A DNA stretch of 64,000 nucleotides from Rhododendron vialii (Eukaryota; Streptophyta; Magnoliopsida; Ericales; Ericaceae), in the NCBI RefSeq assembly GCF_030253575.1, contig NC_080557.1:47210501-47274500 (forward strand). The letters run 5' to 3'. Positions 24,863-37,133 of this stretch are shown one piece after another. The notes beneath the pieces were generated by a model, which searched no databases, was not told the origin of the DNA, and worked only from the letters and a program-made list of their open reading frames with translations. A program made the position numbers and the translations under genes. Positions within the stretch are counted from its first letter, which is position 1. Every line of letters begins with the position of its first letter.

Positions 24863-27228
24863 TTTTTCTGTCTAAAACCCTTAACCCTTCACAATTTTCC
24901 TCTTCTTTGTCTATAGCCAAAATGGGTTCTCCGTGAATGAAATGATTGAGTTTATTGGTGTAGGCCAATTAATCCAGCAATTTTTCAGCTTTGGATTTAA
25001 ATTCTGAAATGTTTTTATGTGGTTGGGGTTATATACAACGACGTGATGATTTTAGAACTAAACTCTTATGGATCCAATGACCGGAGGCGTAAAGGGAACC
25101 AATTGAGAACACAGAGAGAGAGAGACAGTCGTACGTCTGATATTTGTTTAGGACACGTGGGGGCGCAAGAGCACGGGGATAGGAGATGTGGACAGATCAA
25201 AGGGACAGATGATCCCAAGCCTGTTATTAAGATGGCACGCTTGCGAGTGGAGTGGTAGAACATTAGAAATAGATTTCTTGCCTCCGTCGACAGGCACTTT
25301 GTATACCATCCATCCGCATTCCTTTAGGATAGAGTAGAATAGATTTCTTGCCTCCGTCGACATTTTAATGTACCATGAAGGGCTTTCTTGATGACCCGCT
25401 TTCCCAGACCCTTTCTAAACCTCGAGTTTGCTAAACAGCTTTTCTCGAACCAATCTGCATGAGCTCAAGTCATGTTCAGCTCGTTAGAAACTTAGGCAAG
25501 ATCGACTTGTTACGCGAAGAAATGAAGTTTAAACACATCATAGAGTTCATCCAGGTTTCGAACCAAACTTCAATAAACTCATGGTCGGCTAGACCAAGCT
25601 ATTCAAGCTGGAGCTCAATTCGATTAAACCTCGTCTGAGGGTGACTTCACTTAAACAAATGCTTAACCAACGTTTAATTTTTCAAACCAAGTTTAAAAAA
25701 CCTCACTGAATGACTCGAGTTCTGTGGAGACGTCAATATTATCTTCATTGAGAAGAAGATAACTAATCCATTAATGTGGACTTTAATCAACCAATAAGGC
25801 ATACTGATACAGTCCCATAGCCCCCAGGAATGCAAATCCCAGTTACCAGAAACAAGAGCAAGTGGAGGAAGACAAAAACCTAATTAGGTAACTAGTGGAC
25901 TGACAGGATTGTTCCATGTTGACAAAATAAAACGTCACCCACTATAGCCCCGGGATGGTTGGTGGGTTTGCTCTCTATACAACTGACCACAATTCGATTC
26001 TTGGGGTCAGACTACAAGAAAGAAATTTCTTGTGAATCCCGTAGGCCGTAGTCCTGGCGTAGATGACCTGCCTTCAACAGGACTAGAAAGGAAATTAGTA
26101 GAGTTGCGTGTAAACTAGCCCGGACACCTTGATAGTCGGAATGGGTCACCAACCATTGTCCTTACAATCAGCAGAGATAAGTGAACTGGTGGACTCTCCA
26201 CTTATCATTTGTCGCCTTTCTAAAGATTTCTTAACCCCTTTTCTGTAGCTTTTTCTACTTCTGTTCACACCTACTAAGGTATATATTTATACTAAATATG
26301 GAGTAGAATAATCTGGAAAAGGAAAAATCGATGAAGATCGCAATTCCTTGGAATACGCGTGATTAATTAGTTGGGGAGTTTTCTTTTCGCTTAACGAGAC
26401 TATATATAAGTGTAATTCGTTTGTGCAAAAGACCACCTTAACTAGTAGGCGACTTGACAAAACAGCTTAATTTAAGTATGTGTTTTTTTCTACGCGGTCG
26501 CAGAGTCAAACTAACTTACAGTAGTAATCTTGTAATATAAAAAATCGTCGTGTGCGAGAGAGCTTCATTCTCCTCATCCTTTGATTGGACAATTGGTCAT
26601 CCATTCCACGCACACGAAAGGTAGCTACCGGTCGCCCTCTTCCAACCCTATGATCACGCTCAGGGGAGTTGGCTACTCTCTCTTCCAACCTTTTGCCTAA
26701 GCAAAACAAAACTTATACTGTACATGTTTACTGAGAGGAATGATACATTTAGCTTAATTCACACCTTCCTTGACTGCCCCCAAAACAAGATCCTACTATT
26801 CTTGAAATAAATTTTTTTCTAGCACCACAAAGACACGCGCAAACACTTATACGCCCACCTATTATTCCAAATCCTGGAGCTATAGGAGGGCTTGCCCGCT
26901 CTTTAGTTGAGGTTCTCCTACCGTACAAATCGACTAGAGCTTTGCGTCACAGGTGTGTAAGGGGACGGATTAATGGATTAATCTTTTCAAGTCCCTTCCG
27001 TGCCACGGAAAGCACCAAATGTTTTTGACCGGTATTAGTCTTCTTCACAAGTATCTGCGTTTGGAATGATTTTGGATCATTAATTGGTGGTTCTCTCTTT
27101 CCAGCTTGTGGGGGCATCATGCTGCTGTGGCGATTTAGTTGATACACCGTCACACTGCAGATCCAAAAGCATTTTAGTACATTCTTTAGACAATCTACAC
27201 TTCGGAAGAGGAAAACCTAATTATGACG

Positions 27229-27341
27229 TGACAAGTGGCGTGTCCTAAGGCCCCTCCACCACTGCACAGGCTTAGTGTGTGGATGAACTCTACGTGATTG
27301 TGTAGTGAAAAAGGGGCCTAGGACACCGCCACGAGGTGTCA
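27229..27341. mobile_element. Short foldback MITE
   Basis: Left arm tgacaagtggcgtgtcctaa and then ggcccc is inverted in the right arm ggggcctaggacaccgccac and gaggtgtca, around a ~60 bp loop. No target duplication is evident. Confidence 0.55.
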
Positions 27342-27489
27342 AAAGGGCACTGAATAATCTCTTACCCGTATGTATGTATCGAGTTTTTATCACGTGTTAG
27401 TAATGTTATAGGCATTTGAGAACTGGAGAAGATCAAGAACCAAAGTCAGACAACTCACCCACTTACCACATCCTCCGGTAACAGAGCCA

Positions 27490-27700
27490 ATTTTTTTTTT
27501 TTTTTTGGGTAGCTTTGGTAATGAAGGAAGCCAGCAATGGACCTGACTGCACAACCCAAACCTCCGAGGGAGCTACAGCGGCCATGACTCAAAAACTTAC
27601 TTTAGGGTACTAACCTGGCGGGGAATCGAACCCCAAACCTTGATGAGTACTCCCAAAGCCTGAGCATCCGCTTAAACCACTGGGGCAACCCCTAAGTGTA
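27490..27700 (-). mobile_element. tRNA-derived SINE with 11-bp target duplication
   Basis: Read on the minus strand it begins aggggttgccccagtgg, with box A cagtggtttaagcgg and box B ggttcgattcc correctly ordered, and ends in a poly-A tail (poly-T at 27491-27506 on the + strand). It is flanked by the direct repeat taacagagcca at 27479-27489 and 27701-27711, which is perfect. Length is about 210 bp. It is apparently full-length and fairly young. Confidence 0.88.
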
Positions 27701-30337
27701 TAACAGAGCCAGATTTTATTAGCGTTGATAAACGAAATTAGCTATCCGAGTTAGACCTCGTGTTCACTTGATTATAGCTGTTCGAAATTGACTTGTCACA
27801 TAAACAAAGTTTGATTACTCATATAACTTTCAGATCAAGCTTGAACAGGTTATGATGTGTGAAACATCCGAACGACTCGAGATCGATCGATTCACGCTTG
27901 GCTCAATTAAACTCGATTAAAGCTCATCTGAGATCTGATCACCAGACAAACAAGTCTAAGCTTCAACGTGTATCAAAATTCCACAATCGACCGTTCGGTG
28001 CGTTTATCTCAACTCTAAAACTTATCAAGCACTAAACTTTGTCCACTTACAATCACAACAGAGAGAATTTCAATATAATATCACCTGAAACATTTCTTTC
28101 CAATCAATCTGGTGTCGAAAAAGAGGTTTGTACGACAAGCACTAGCAGAAAAAGAGATTGCGGATTGTAAAGATACCTAATTTCAAGTGTACTGCATTCA
28201 AACTAAAATGCAAAGTGAACACTAGTTAGTGGGCACAGCAATATCACTCATTATACAAAAGAAAAACCAGGAAGCAAATTTACTGGGTAGTTTGATTATA
28301 AAATGCAAAAATCATTCATGAGTTTATTGACCCTTTTTCTGCACATCTTTTTCTCAAACTTTTAACCGCGGCATTGCCGTGTCCTAAACAAGTGCTAAGA
28401 TAAAGCAAAATCTCACTAAAATTTGACTTCTTTGTCATGCAAATCTTCCTTTTAGCAGGCATGATAAAGTACAGGTGGCAGGACAATGAATCGGAAAACG
28501 AACTTCGCTTCTTCTTCCTCATGTCAGCATCACAAGAGAATAGAACCTCATCAAGATTCCAGGAAATTTCCTGCTTCTTTGTTCTTTTGGTTGAAATTAT
28601 ACAAGCAAAAAAAGAATGCACTGCATTGTTTTTCCTGGCTCTATTAAGGCATCGTATCCTTACTGGTATACATATCTCCTCCGATACTCACGCAAATGTA
28701 TTCGAGGTATTTAAAATGTAAAATTTTAATTTTTTACCATTGAAATTAAGAATGCGGCACTTCTTGAATATCATATATGGATAAAATTGTTAGGAATATA
28801 GAAAAGTACAGATTTTTAACACTCTACTCACCTTTTTAGAGAGGAAAATACAGTGGGCTGAAAATAGTATCATTGTTTTTTAATATCTTTATTGTGTCAT
28901 ACACGTGTTCCATAATATTGAATTTCAACTACTAACCAAGAAAACTTGTGAACAACACTTTTGAATACAAAAAATACAACGGTTCCTAACAATACCCGTA
29001 TCCTACTTTTAGATTTTCTTGCATTGCAGTATCCGTATCCTATCATATTCGTGTCCTGTATCGGCATCCATGCTTCATAACAAGCCGCTTAATACTAGAA
29101 ATCCCAGAATTGCAGCAGAAGCCAACTTCTAATTTTTGCTTATAAAGATCACTGATTTCGCTGATGAATCTAGTGTTGACAATGCGTTTGCATGATATGG
29201 AGAACTAAAGCATTTCTTTGGAACATACCAGATTCACTATGAATCACAAGGAAGAAAACTAGCTAGTTCTAAAATAACTCAAAAGCTACAAGACATTTGG
29301 CACCATCAGTGTCAGGAATTTCAAAGAAAATTCAAGAAACTATTGACGAAGAAGATGACAAGTTCCCTTAATAGACAGCTAATAGTGGCCTAATCCGATA
29401 GATTGCACTAACAGAGGGAGGTGATCTTTCTATTAATCATCACTAGTAACAGCAATTGAAGCCTTTTTATCTTATTGCACTATACCTACTTATTTTCCTT
29501 TTTTGACAAATTCGAAAGTTTAGTCGCATTATCGTCGATTCAGCTGCCTATATTTGGGAGCCAATTCCGATGTCCATGGTAAGTACCATAATTGATTAGA
29601 AGACTCAAACAGACGAAAACCTACTGATACCTGTCACAACATGACACTGAAACCATTTTACGCATCCATAAACATGACAGAATAGACAAGAATGGTGAAA
29701 GCTAATGGAACCACGTTGATTTGGTCTCTTTATGGGGAAAGCAGTTGCTTGATCACATTATTATGGTGGGATTATCTGAAATCCTTGTACTATTCTAGCT
29801 TCCCTATGCAAAGGTGTGATAGACAGCATTGGTAATACCTCAACCCACAAAAGATGTTGGTTCAACAACAAGCATCGCATTTGAGTTGTTGCGATAAGAC
29901 CATTCTCCACAACTAGATGCACCCATGCCTAGCAAGTGTGTTCTACTAGGGTCACCTAAGCTCAGTGGCAAACGCAATAAGTTTGATAAGAGGGGCCTGG
30001 GCAAAGTGGAGGTATTCTTCTAATTACAGCAATACGATGTATCAAGTTGAATGCCAAATACGGATCACTTTAGTCGATACACTGTATTAAATCTTTATAG
30101 CATAAAAGGTTGCAGAAGGCTTCTTGGTAATCTTATTTAATGAGGGAGGGTCAGTATAAAAATGCGTTGTTGTGGAGGGGACAATATACCAATTCTTTTC
30201 AAAATAAGTAATACCAACATCCGCATATAGTATATTTTATGGTTTTAACAACTTTGTGGGCCTCGTCTCCCTTAATTACACAAAGACTAAAGTTTTTGGT
30301 TTTCACTTTTTTTTAAGTCTAAACCAATAGCTAAGTT

Positions 30338-30453
30338 TTTTTTTTTTGGATCAGCAAATTTTTTTATTAATCTCCGAATTCAAAAATTACAAAGATTAAA
30401 AGGACAAGGGCATAATGAAATTAAAATTACTTAATCTCCAAAGGTACCCAAGA
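30338..30453 (-). mobile_element. 5'-truncated LINE tail in the ALMT promoter
   Basis: This 116-bp insertion starts with a T-run on the + strand (a poly-A tail on the minus strand) and is bounded by a perfect 17-bp direct repeat aaaccaatagctaagtt (30321-30337 and 30454-30470). The minus-strand end, gattaataaaaaaatttgc then tgatcc before the A-tail, resembles plant L1-type 3' ends. It ends 191 bp upstream of the ALMT start codon. Confidence 0.82.
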
Positions 30454-30550
30454 AAACCAATAGCTAAGTTGGCAAAAATGCAGTCTCCACTTTGGTGCTT
30501 GGGATGCAACTTCATATCTACCCACTTCCTATATGTCATGGGATGGCGTG

Positions 30551-30557
30551 TATATAA
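30551..30557 (+). promoter_or_regulatory. TATA box of the ALMT gene
   Basis: tatataa followed by a pyrimidine-rich stretch (cctctccctctcaact), about 90 bp before the ATG, a good position for a plant core promoter. Confidence 0.6.
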
Positions 30558-30644
30558 CCGGTTCCTCTCCCTCTCAACTTCCCAACAAGATAGTGATACC
30601 CAATCCATGAAAAAAGGGTAAAGAGTAGAAATAAACATTTAGCC

Positions 30645-32994
30645 ATGAGTTCCACTGTGATTACTATTCCAAATGAAGATGGGATTAGTCCTAACCAGAA
30701 GAAGAAATCTCAATTTGCTCAATTTGCTCTTTCTTTTAGTGTTTCTTCTCTTATAGCAAAACAAAGCAAGTATGACAAAAGAAAAGTCCTTCACAGTATC
30801 AAAGTTGGAATTGCCTTGGTTTTGGTTTCGCTGCTTTATCTCCTCGATCCAATGTATGAGGAAGTTGGGGACAATGCCATGTGGGCTATCATGACTGTTG
30901 TTGTGATTTTCGAGTTTACCGCAGGTTTGTCTCCATTCTGCGAGGTTCTTTTTGTGATATGTTGTTGTACTTCTAGAAGTTGTTTTTACGAGTTTTAGTG
31001 TCTGAACTCTGAAGGCCCTGAACTTATATGTATGACAGGTGCCACACTTGGAAAGGGTTTGCTTCGCGGTACTGGAACACTATTAGGTGGTGGTTTGGGA
31101 TGTTTGGTGGCGATTTTAGCTGATGAATTTGACAGGATTGGCAATAACATTGTTGTGGGCACTTCTGTCTTTCTTTTTGGTAAGGATTTGCATACCCACT
31201 AGCCTCCTCATATTCTTTCAAAGTTGGAGCATCAAACCATATAACTCATGTCATCAAATTCAGCCCATATATATATTTTTTTTCTCATTGTTTAGTCCTA
31301 ACATGTTGTGTGTTGTGTGTAAATTACTGTCATCTAATGGCATGGATCAATACAATTTATAAATGTATATACATTAATATAAACATAATTATCTCTAAAG
31401 AATGTTTTTTCGATAATGAACAGGCGCAGCAGTAACATACTGTCGATTGGTTCCAAGCATTAAGAGGAGATATGACTATGGAGCCATGATTTTCATACTT
31501 ACCTTCAATCTGGTTGTGGTATCTGGTTTTCGGCCTGATAATAAGATCATTGAACTAGCCCGTGAACGTCTCTCAACCATTGGCATGGGGTTCGCAATCT
31601 GCATTTTGACAAGCTTATTCATCTTTCCAAACTGGGCTAGTGATGAACTTCATTACTCCATGTCCTCTAAGTTCGAAAAGCTTGGTATCTGCATTGAAGG
31701 TAAAGCCATCTCACTTGAACAAAGAGATAATAACCCTTTCAAGCTTTTAAGCTGTAGTGCTCAGCCATCAAAAGGATAAGAAATCATTTTTGAGCATATC
31801 AACATTCAACAGTACAGTTGAGCTCAAGTTTGAATAGTTGTAGACTGTATTTGGATTAAGAATTTGGTAATAGCAGTCACAACAGTTAGATCCTTCAACT
31901 TTTCAATTTCGTTGAAAAGAAATTTGAGGTCTTTCTCCATCTAACCTCAAAAAGTCATCGAAGCAGGATATGATTTTGAAATAGAAAGGAACCTGAAATA
32001 GAATTGTTGTCATCAATGCAGGTTGCTTGGAGGAGTACTTTACACAAGACAATGAGAAAGAAACCCAGGCCAAAGCCTATTTTGCTGATTGCAGATCAGT
32101 GTTATACTCAAAGTCCAATGATGACTCTCTGGTACACTTTTGTTGGCTATTACACCACATAGAATTAGAATTGATGAGCTAAATAATTGAGAAGAAACTC
32201 TATAAGCAGCTTGACAATCACTAAGTAAAGAAATAAACCATTCTACTGTTGCTTTATCACTTCTGCGAAATTGAAACAACATATCCACAAGAGATTCTAG
32301 TCACCTGCTAAAATTGATCGCATATATAGGAAAAAATCTGAGACACTGTTATCTTTGATCAGTGCAATTTTCCTTTCATTTTTCTCTTATAAAACAAGAA
32401 GCAAAATTGTAGCTTACACAGATCAAAATCTTTCCAGGCAAATTTTGCAAGATGGGAACCATGGCATGGAAAATTCGGGCTTTCTTATCCCTGGGATAAG
32501 TACCTACAAATCGGAGATGTTCTTCGGGAGCTTTCTGCTATAATCATATCCCTAAGAGGATGTCTTCAATCTCCTAGACAGGTTTGGAATACTCATCCCA
32601 TTTGCTTTTGTCAATCAACATAGGCATGTATGCAAATATTACACTGACTTGGTCCATTTTGTGTAATCAGCCGTCAACAACTACAAGGCACTCAATTATG
32701 GAACCATGCAAAACAGTCGGCTTGCATCTTGCATGGACTCTGGGAGAGCTTGGAGAGAGTATCAAGAAAATGGAGAGGTGCCCGCCTAAGGCCTTGGTGG
32801 CATCAAAATTGCAGTCTATGAAACTAGAGCTTAGCCTAATTGCTTCTCCTTCCAAACTAGGAGCAGTGGACAATGGTGAAGGACTTGCTATGGCTAGCTT
32901 TGTGTTCTTGTTGATGGAAATACTAGAAAAAGTGGAAGAATTGGCAAAAGAGGTTGACGAACTTGGGGAACTTGCTGGGTTTCAAACTAAATAG
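30645..32994 (+). CDS. Aluminium-activated malate transporter (ALMT) family protein, 6 exons
   Basis: This encodes an ALMT/QUAC-type anion channel that exports or compartmentalises malate and other anions at the plasma membrane or tonoplast. Exons: 30645-30924, 31039-31179, 31424-31699, 32022-32131, 32438-32581 and 32671-32994, 1275 nt or 424 residues, slightly short for a family usually near 450-550. An N-terminal hydrophobic half (about residues 45-215) gives the pore segments: HSIKVGIALVLVSLLYLLDP, DNAMWAIMTVVVIFEFTAG, ATLGKGLLRGTGTLLGG, YGAMIFILTFNLVVVSG and the RLSTIGMGFAICILTSLFIFP segment. The cytosolic half contains the family WEP motif (ARWEPWHGKF, about residues 273-282) in exon 5. 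All junctions are GT-AG and the frame is open. The subgroup (ALMT2/ALMT10-like is my impression) and subcellular membrane cannot be settled here. Confidence 0.92.
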
Positions 32995-35241
32995 CATATA
33001 AGCATACCATGTTGTATATGACCATCAGAGCCAATTTGCTTGGCAAGGTAAATATGCATATATGCACTAAAAAATAAGTAAAGAACAAGAAGGATTACCC
33101 TTGAGGAGTGCTAAGAAGAAAAAGGGTTTTGTATTGACGTGGCATTAAAAAATATGTACTACATGTAAAACTGAGGGTACTGCATCTATAAGCAGTTAAC
33201 CACTGATGATACTACCTCAGAAAGACTTTCTGCAAACTATAGCCGGCATTCTCTCGGCATATTACCAAGAGAGGGATTCTATTTGTCAATTCCAGAACTT
33301 GGGGTGTTCTAAATTTGAATTGTAATACATTATGAATCGATTTTCTGACGTTGGATAACAGCGGACATATAATGATGTGTACGGTACCAGTACATACCAT
33401 GTAGTCCTGAATTCTATTTGGAAACAAACTGCCAACTGCAGCTATGCATGCTTCTCTCTCTGAACTTTTATTTTATTTAATTATTTTTTTTGCAATTTTA
33501 TCTTACACATGTTCCTTACTGATTTCAGTCATATTAATATGAACTCTTAGACTATGCAAGGCAAAGAAGTTAAACAAAGGGTGGGCTAATTAGCTACAAC
33601 ATTCCATCTACTTTGCCCAAACAATTAATTCCATATCGCACCTTACTGTATCGAGAGTAGAAAGGCAACTGAGCTACTAATTCCAATAACCCAAACAAAT
33701 AGGATAACACTATATACGTACTTTTTCCCTTTGGTGGACAAAATGAATAAAAGAAATAGTAGTAATACAAGGAGCATACTCTGACCTGTACAAATATAAT
33801 TCCTCTGGCGTATCATGTCCTAATTGTATGGTTTCTTGCAACTCATTCACTGTCAAACTAGGGACCGAAAATTGCTATAAGCCTATAATATTGGAAAAGC
33901 AGGCACCTGTGATTGAAGAAGTCTGCTACCGGAATAAGGTTTAATTGCAAAGTTACCAATATACCCACTTTTATTAGCTTAGATACTAAGAACTTCTTTT
34001 GGAAGAGGGGTGTTTCTGGAAGGAATTTTTTTTGAGTGGTCCTTTCTTTGGCCCTTTCTCATAGGCTGGATATGCAGTAAAAGGCCCATATTGACCACAA
34101 GCAGATACATATAGCAACAAATTAGAAGGGGGTCTTATCAAGTTTCAGTAGAAAACAAATCAAAAGGGCAACATTTGATAATGTGAAAACTGATGGAGAA
34201 ACCAAGGGGAACTGTTTCCCACTTTTCCGCCGGGTAGGCGTGAGCGGAAAATCCAATGGCGCGTGTGTCGTGTGAGTGCGGGCGTGCCAGGACTTGTCGT
34301 CGTCCAACGTATGGAAGGCGTGAGTGCGCCTCGATCTGACTTCGTATGTAATGCGACTGCGTGTGACCCAAAGGGTGAGGCCACAAAGAGGTTCGTGGTT
34401 TTGCCACAATGATAGTGGACTTATAATTTCCCAACCGTGTGAGAAAAAGTAGAGAACATCGTAGAATAACTTTATTATATCGTAATAATAAAGTTGGGGA
34501 TACAAGAGCGATATGAATAACTTTATTATGTAGTAATAATAAAGTTGTGGTACAAGAGAGATAGAAATGGGAGAGAAATGAGATAATTGCTTCGCTGGGA
34601 AGGCTTTGGTTTAAGCATTGAGCTTGATTGGTGTGAGGACCCTTTTTCTGTCTTGCAAACTTATATCTATAGGCGAAAAATATAGTGCTCTGGCTCTGAA
34701 TGGAATTTCCCGCCTCTTTCCCATGCTGCCAAGTGTCCCATGTTGCACTTCCACTCTTGCACATGGCGGTTAATAGCAGTTGAAGTCTACAACGTGGCCT
34801 TAAATGGTGGAAACAGGGGATAATGGGGCCATGGACCTAGGCAAATGGCCACTAGATAATTCTTCCACAACTAAAAATTGGTTACTGGATTCAATCATTC
34901 CCAATTTTCCAGGAGACACCTCACGGCCACCACCTCTTTCATGAAACAAGGATAAAAATTATTTGGTGTATGCCGCTCCGCTAGATCAATTAATTGGGCC
35001 TTGGTTCAAATTACAAAATTAACGTGGCCCATTAATTTTTTAGCCCGAGAAACTCATATATATCGGCCCAATTTAATTAATAATTAATTAAATGGCTCTC
35101 CAGCATTGACCCAAGATTTGGTGCCAAAAACGGGTGTAAACAGGAACCCTCCAGTTAAATGTAAGAACAAAGACAAAACCATAATGGCCTTGATAAGAGA
35201 CGGGGAAGGAGGAAGAGAAAAAAGAGGAGAGAAACATAGAC
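32995..35241. other. Intergenic region between ALMT and the Gnk2-like pseudogene
   Basis: AT-rich, with no supported gene. The 208-codon minus frame at 34138-34764 spans a G/C-richer block (34200-34400) and a ~53-bp tandem repeat; its translation shows no family features and I regard it as non-coding. The last 200 bases before 35242 should hold the promoter of the pseudogene. Confidence 0.5.
34460..34565. repeat. Two tandem ~53-bp units, each with an internal hairpin
   Basis: Two copies of gaataactttattat...gtaataataaagttg followed by tacaagag lie at about 34464-34515 and 34515-34562. Within each, aactttattat and ataataaagtt are inverted, so each copy can fold. Confidence 0.75.
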
Positions 35242-35655
35242 ATGGCATTTCTTCTGAAGATGAAAGTACTTGTAACTGCACTGTTTATTGGATTTCTTGG
35301 GCTATCCGGTACGGTACAATGCAATCCAAACACTAACGGGTCAAATGTTTTGTGCAACTCCCAAGTGTTCTCGGAGGGTGATCCTTTCGCCATAAGTCTA
35401 GCCTATGTTCTATCAGAATTAGAGGCTGTTACGCCAACTCGCCAAGGTTATGACTACTAAAGCATTTCTCCTTACCCTAATGCTTTTGCCTATGGCCACG
35501 CTGCTTGTAACACAAGCCTTACAAGTCCAGACTGCAGCACCTGCCTTGAAGCCGCTAAGACTGCCCTTTTTGGGACTTGTGTCAGCCGGATAGGAGCCCG
35601 GTCCGTGCTCTTTGATTTTACAATTAGGTATGAGCACTACCCACTTGATGACTAA
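35242..35655 (+). pseudogene. Gnk2/DUF26 secreted antifungal-type protein, interrupted by a stop
   Basis: The frame encodes a signal peptide (about residues 1-27, VLVTALFIGFLGLSGTVQC) and a single DUF26 (stress-antifung/ginkbilobin-2) domain. It has a first Cys in VLCNSQ, the conserved YVLSELEAVTP stretch, and the C-X8-C-X2-C signature (CNTSLTSPDCSTC), followed by a later Cys (GTCVSRIG) and the RYEHYPLDD C-terminus before TAA at 35653. Codon 73 (35458-35460) is TAA in the same frame where family members carry Tyr-like residues, so a single substitution truncates the product to 72 residues before the C-X8-C-X2-C motif. No frameshift accompanies it. Intact members are apoplastic, mannose-binding antifungal proteins; a 72-residue product would lack most of the disulfide core. 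Readthrough or an error in the assembly is possible. Confidence 0.85.
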
Positions 35656-35753
35656 ACTCTCAGCACCCTCCAAGTTCTAGAGATGATTCTGTGGGAAATC
35701 TACCATAGAAAGTGTAAGAAACCTTTATCCACTCATAATATTTTTCACTAGAA

Positions 35754-35951
35754 GCCGAGGGACACATGCGATATGTGTGCAAATACAATTTTGACAAAAT
35801 TTGATCAAACAAACAAATGTGTAAAAATAATGGCCAAAATTCGGCGCAATGCATGTGCAAGTACAATTTTGACAAAATTTGATTAGGCAAACAATATGTG
35901 GAAAGATATTGGCCAAAATTCTGCTTGCACACGAATCGCATGTGCCTCGGC
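35754..35951. mobile_element. Foldback MITE containing a two-copy ~80-bp tandem repeat
   Basis: Left end gccgagggacacatgcgat is inverted at the right end as atcgcatgtgcctcggc. Between them two direct copies of a unit containing tacaattttgacaaaatttg then tggccaaaatt are arranged in tandem. The element lies 100 bp downstream of the Gnk2-like pseudogene. Confidence 0.65.
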
Positions 35952-36914
35952 AAATTCCACTTGTGGCCAGTTCCCCATGCGATGCGTGTGTGCCTAACAT
36001 TAGGCAAAAAGTACCTATTTGTGAGATGTGCAAGTAGAAGGCACAGGAAACAAAGTTAAAATGGGTCTCATTATCAATTTCATTTATTCACAGTAAAGGG
36101 TAAAAAATCAGTAACCTTCGCTTCTCAAACACATCTTATACAGGAAAACAAACAAAACAGAACACGCTGAAATGTAGAGGATTTGGGCAATTAGGATTAT
36201 TTCAATAGCCTCCAACCAAACAACATCAACCCAATGAACAATTGTTTGTTTTTTGGATAGCCACCAAACGTGCCAAATGATCATAACTGAGAACATACTC
36301 ACGAATCTCACCTAATTGAGTGACGAACCAGTTCACTAAAAGATTTACACCAAACAAAGCCGAATAATGTAGGAATCAATCACCATCTCTGGTGACTATG
36401 GAGCTGCACTTCATTGGCTAATGCATTCTCCATTATATTGTGCGGCTGCTCAATCATTGTGGAGTTTTGGGGTGTAAAGCAATAAAATCTACCAGAGAGA
36501 GAGAGAGAGAGAGAGAAGAGTCTTCCTAGTTCCTATGTTGGGAAAACTGAATGCAACCGACTGGATTTTCTTATCACCGGAGTGATCGTGGGTGGGTGAA
36601 GTACAGCGTGGAGTGCTTTGTGGATGATGAGGTTACCGTGGCTGCGAAGAAATACTCCCAGCCGTAAGGCCGCGAAGAATTGGCCAAGAGTAATTCTTTG
36701 CGGCCATGGCTAATTTTTCGCGTTCAGGTGTAAAACTTTGCGGCCAAGAATAATTGTTCACGGCCAAAAGTAATTCTTTGTGGCGATGAGTAATATTTCA
36801 ATTAATTTCGAGGGTTAACGATTGGGCAACCCCTCCAGTAGCCAAGGTTCGGAAGGTTTCGCCTTCCTGGGAATCAGACATATATAGTACAATCTTATGA
36901 AAAACAAACACTTC

Positions 36915-37133
36915 CTCCCTCCGTCCCTAATTAAGCGTTCGGAACATAAACATAAGCCTTTAAAAAGATGCATTTTTTCCGTTGAGAAAACTAATTTTTT
37001 TTCACAAATGAATAGATAGCAATGAGTTCTATTAAATTGTAGAAAAAAATTTATTTTTTTTAACAAAAAACATACATCTTTTATATAATGCTTAAGTTTG
37101 AACGCCGAACACTTGTTTTTGGAAGGGATGGAG
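36915..37133. mobile_element. Stowaway-like MITE
   Basis: Left end ctccctccgtcccta is the classic Stowaway/Tc1-mariner terminus, and right end gggatggag is followed by ta. The arms are inverted inward (aagcgttcggaac against ttgaacgccgaac, and ataagcctt-type sequence). The TA on the left is degraded. Confidence 0.65.

Larger units (their letters stand above)
23750..26564 (+). repeat. Tandem segmental duplication, unit 2
   Basis: Copy of 20196-23749 beginning taggtgctttttgactg. It lacks the ~740 bp block of unit 1 (junction near 25828, cccccaggaatgcaaatcc). It carries a private short tandem duplication containing agatttcttgcctccgtcga at 25269-25353, and its (CT)n tract (24550-24582) has lost the (AC)n part. 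The end is near gagagagct at 26564. Confidence 0.9.
26565..30320. other. Intergenic region without a recognisable gene
   Basis: About 3.7 kb of AT-rich DNA. It holds a short foldback MITE (27229-27341), a SINE (27490-27700), and a ctcgag/gctcgatta-rich segment (27720-27960) resembling part of the p31comet downstream repeat (21840-22090). The frame of 101 codons at 28316-28621 (- strand) shows no domain and is not supported. Confidence 0.5.

Noticed and set aside
28316..28621. Minus-strand 101-codon frame in the p31comet-ALMT gap
   Set aside because: No splice partners, no recognisable family, ordinary AT-rich composition and an overlapping frame on the other strand.
34138..34764. Minus-strand frame of 208 codons, the longest unassigned one
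   Set aside because: The translation shows no domain, signal or conserved pattern, crosses a 53-bp tandem repeat, and overlaps other long frames on the same strand, as expected of a GC-richer non-coding block.
36600..36800. Regularly spaced taattctttgcggccaa-like motifs, considered as a CRISPR-like array
   Set aside because: The spacing and units are degenerate, spacers are not uniform, and the genome is a plant; it is a decayed local repeat.
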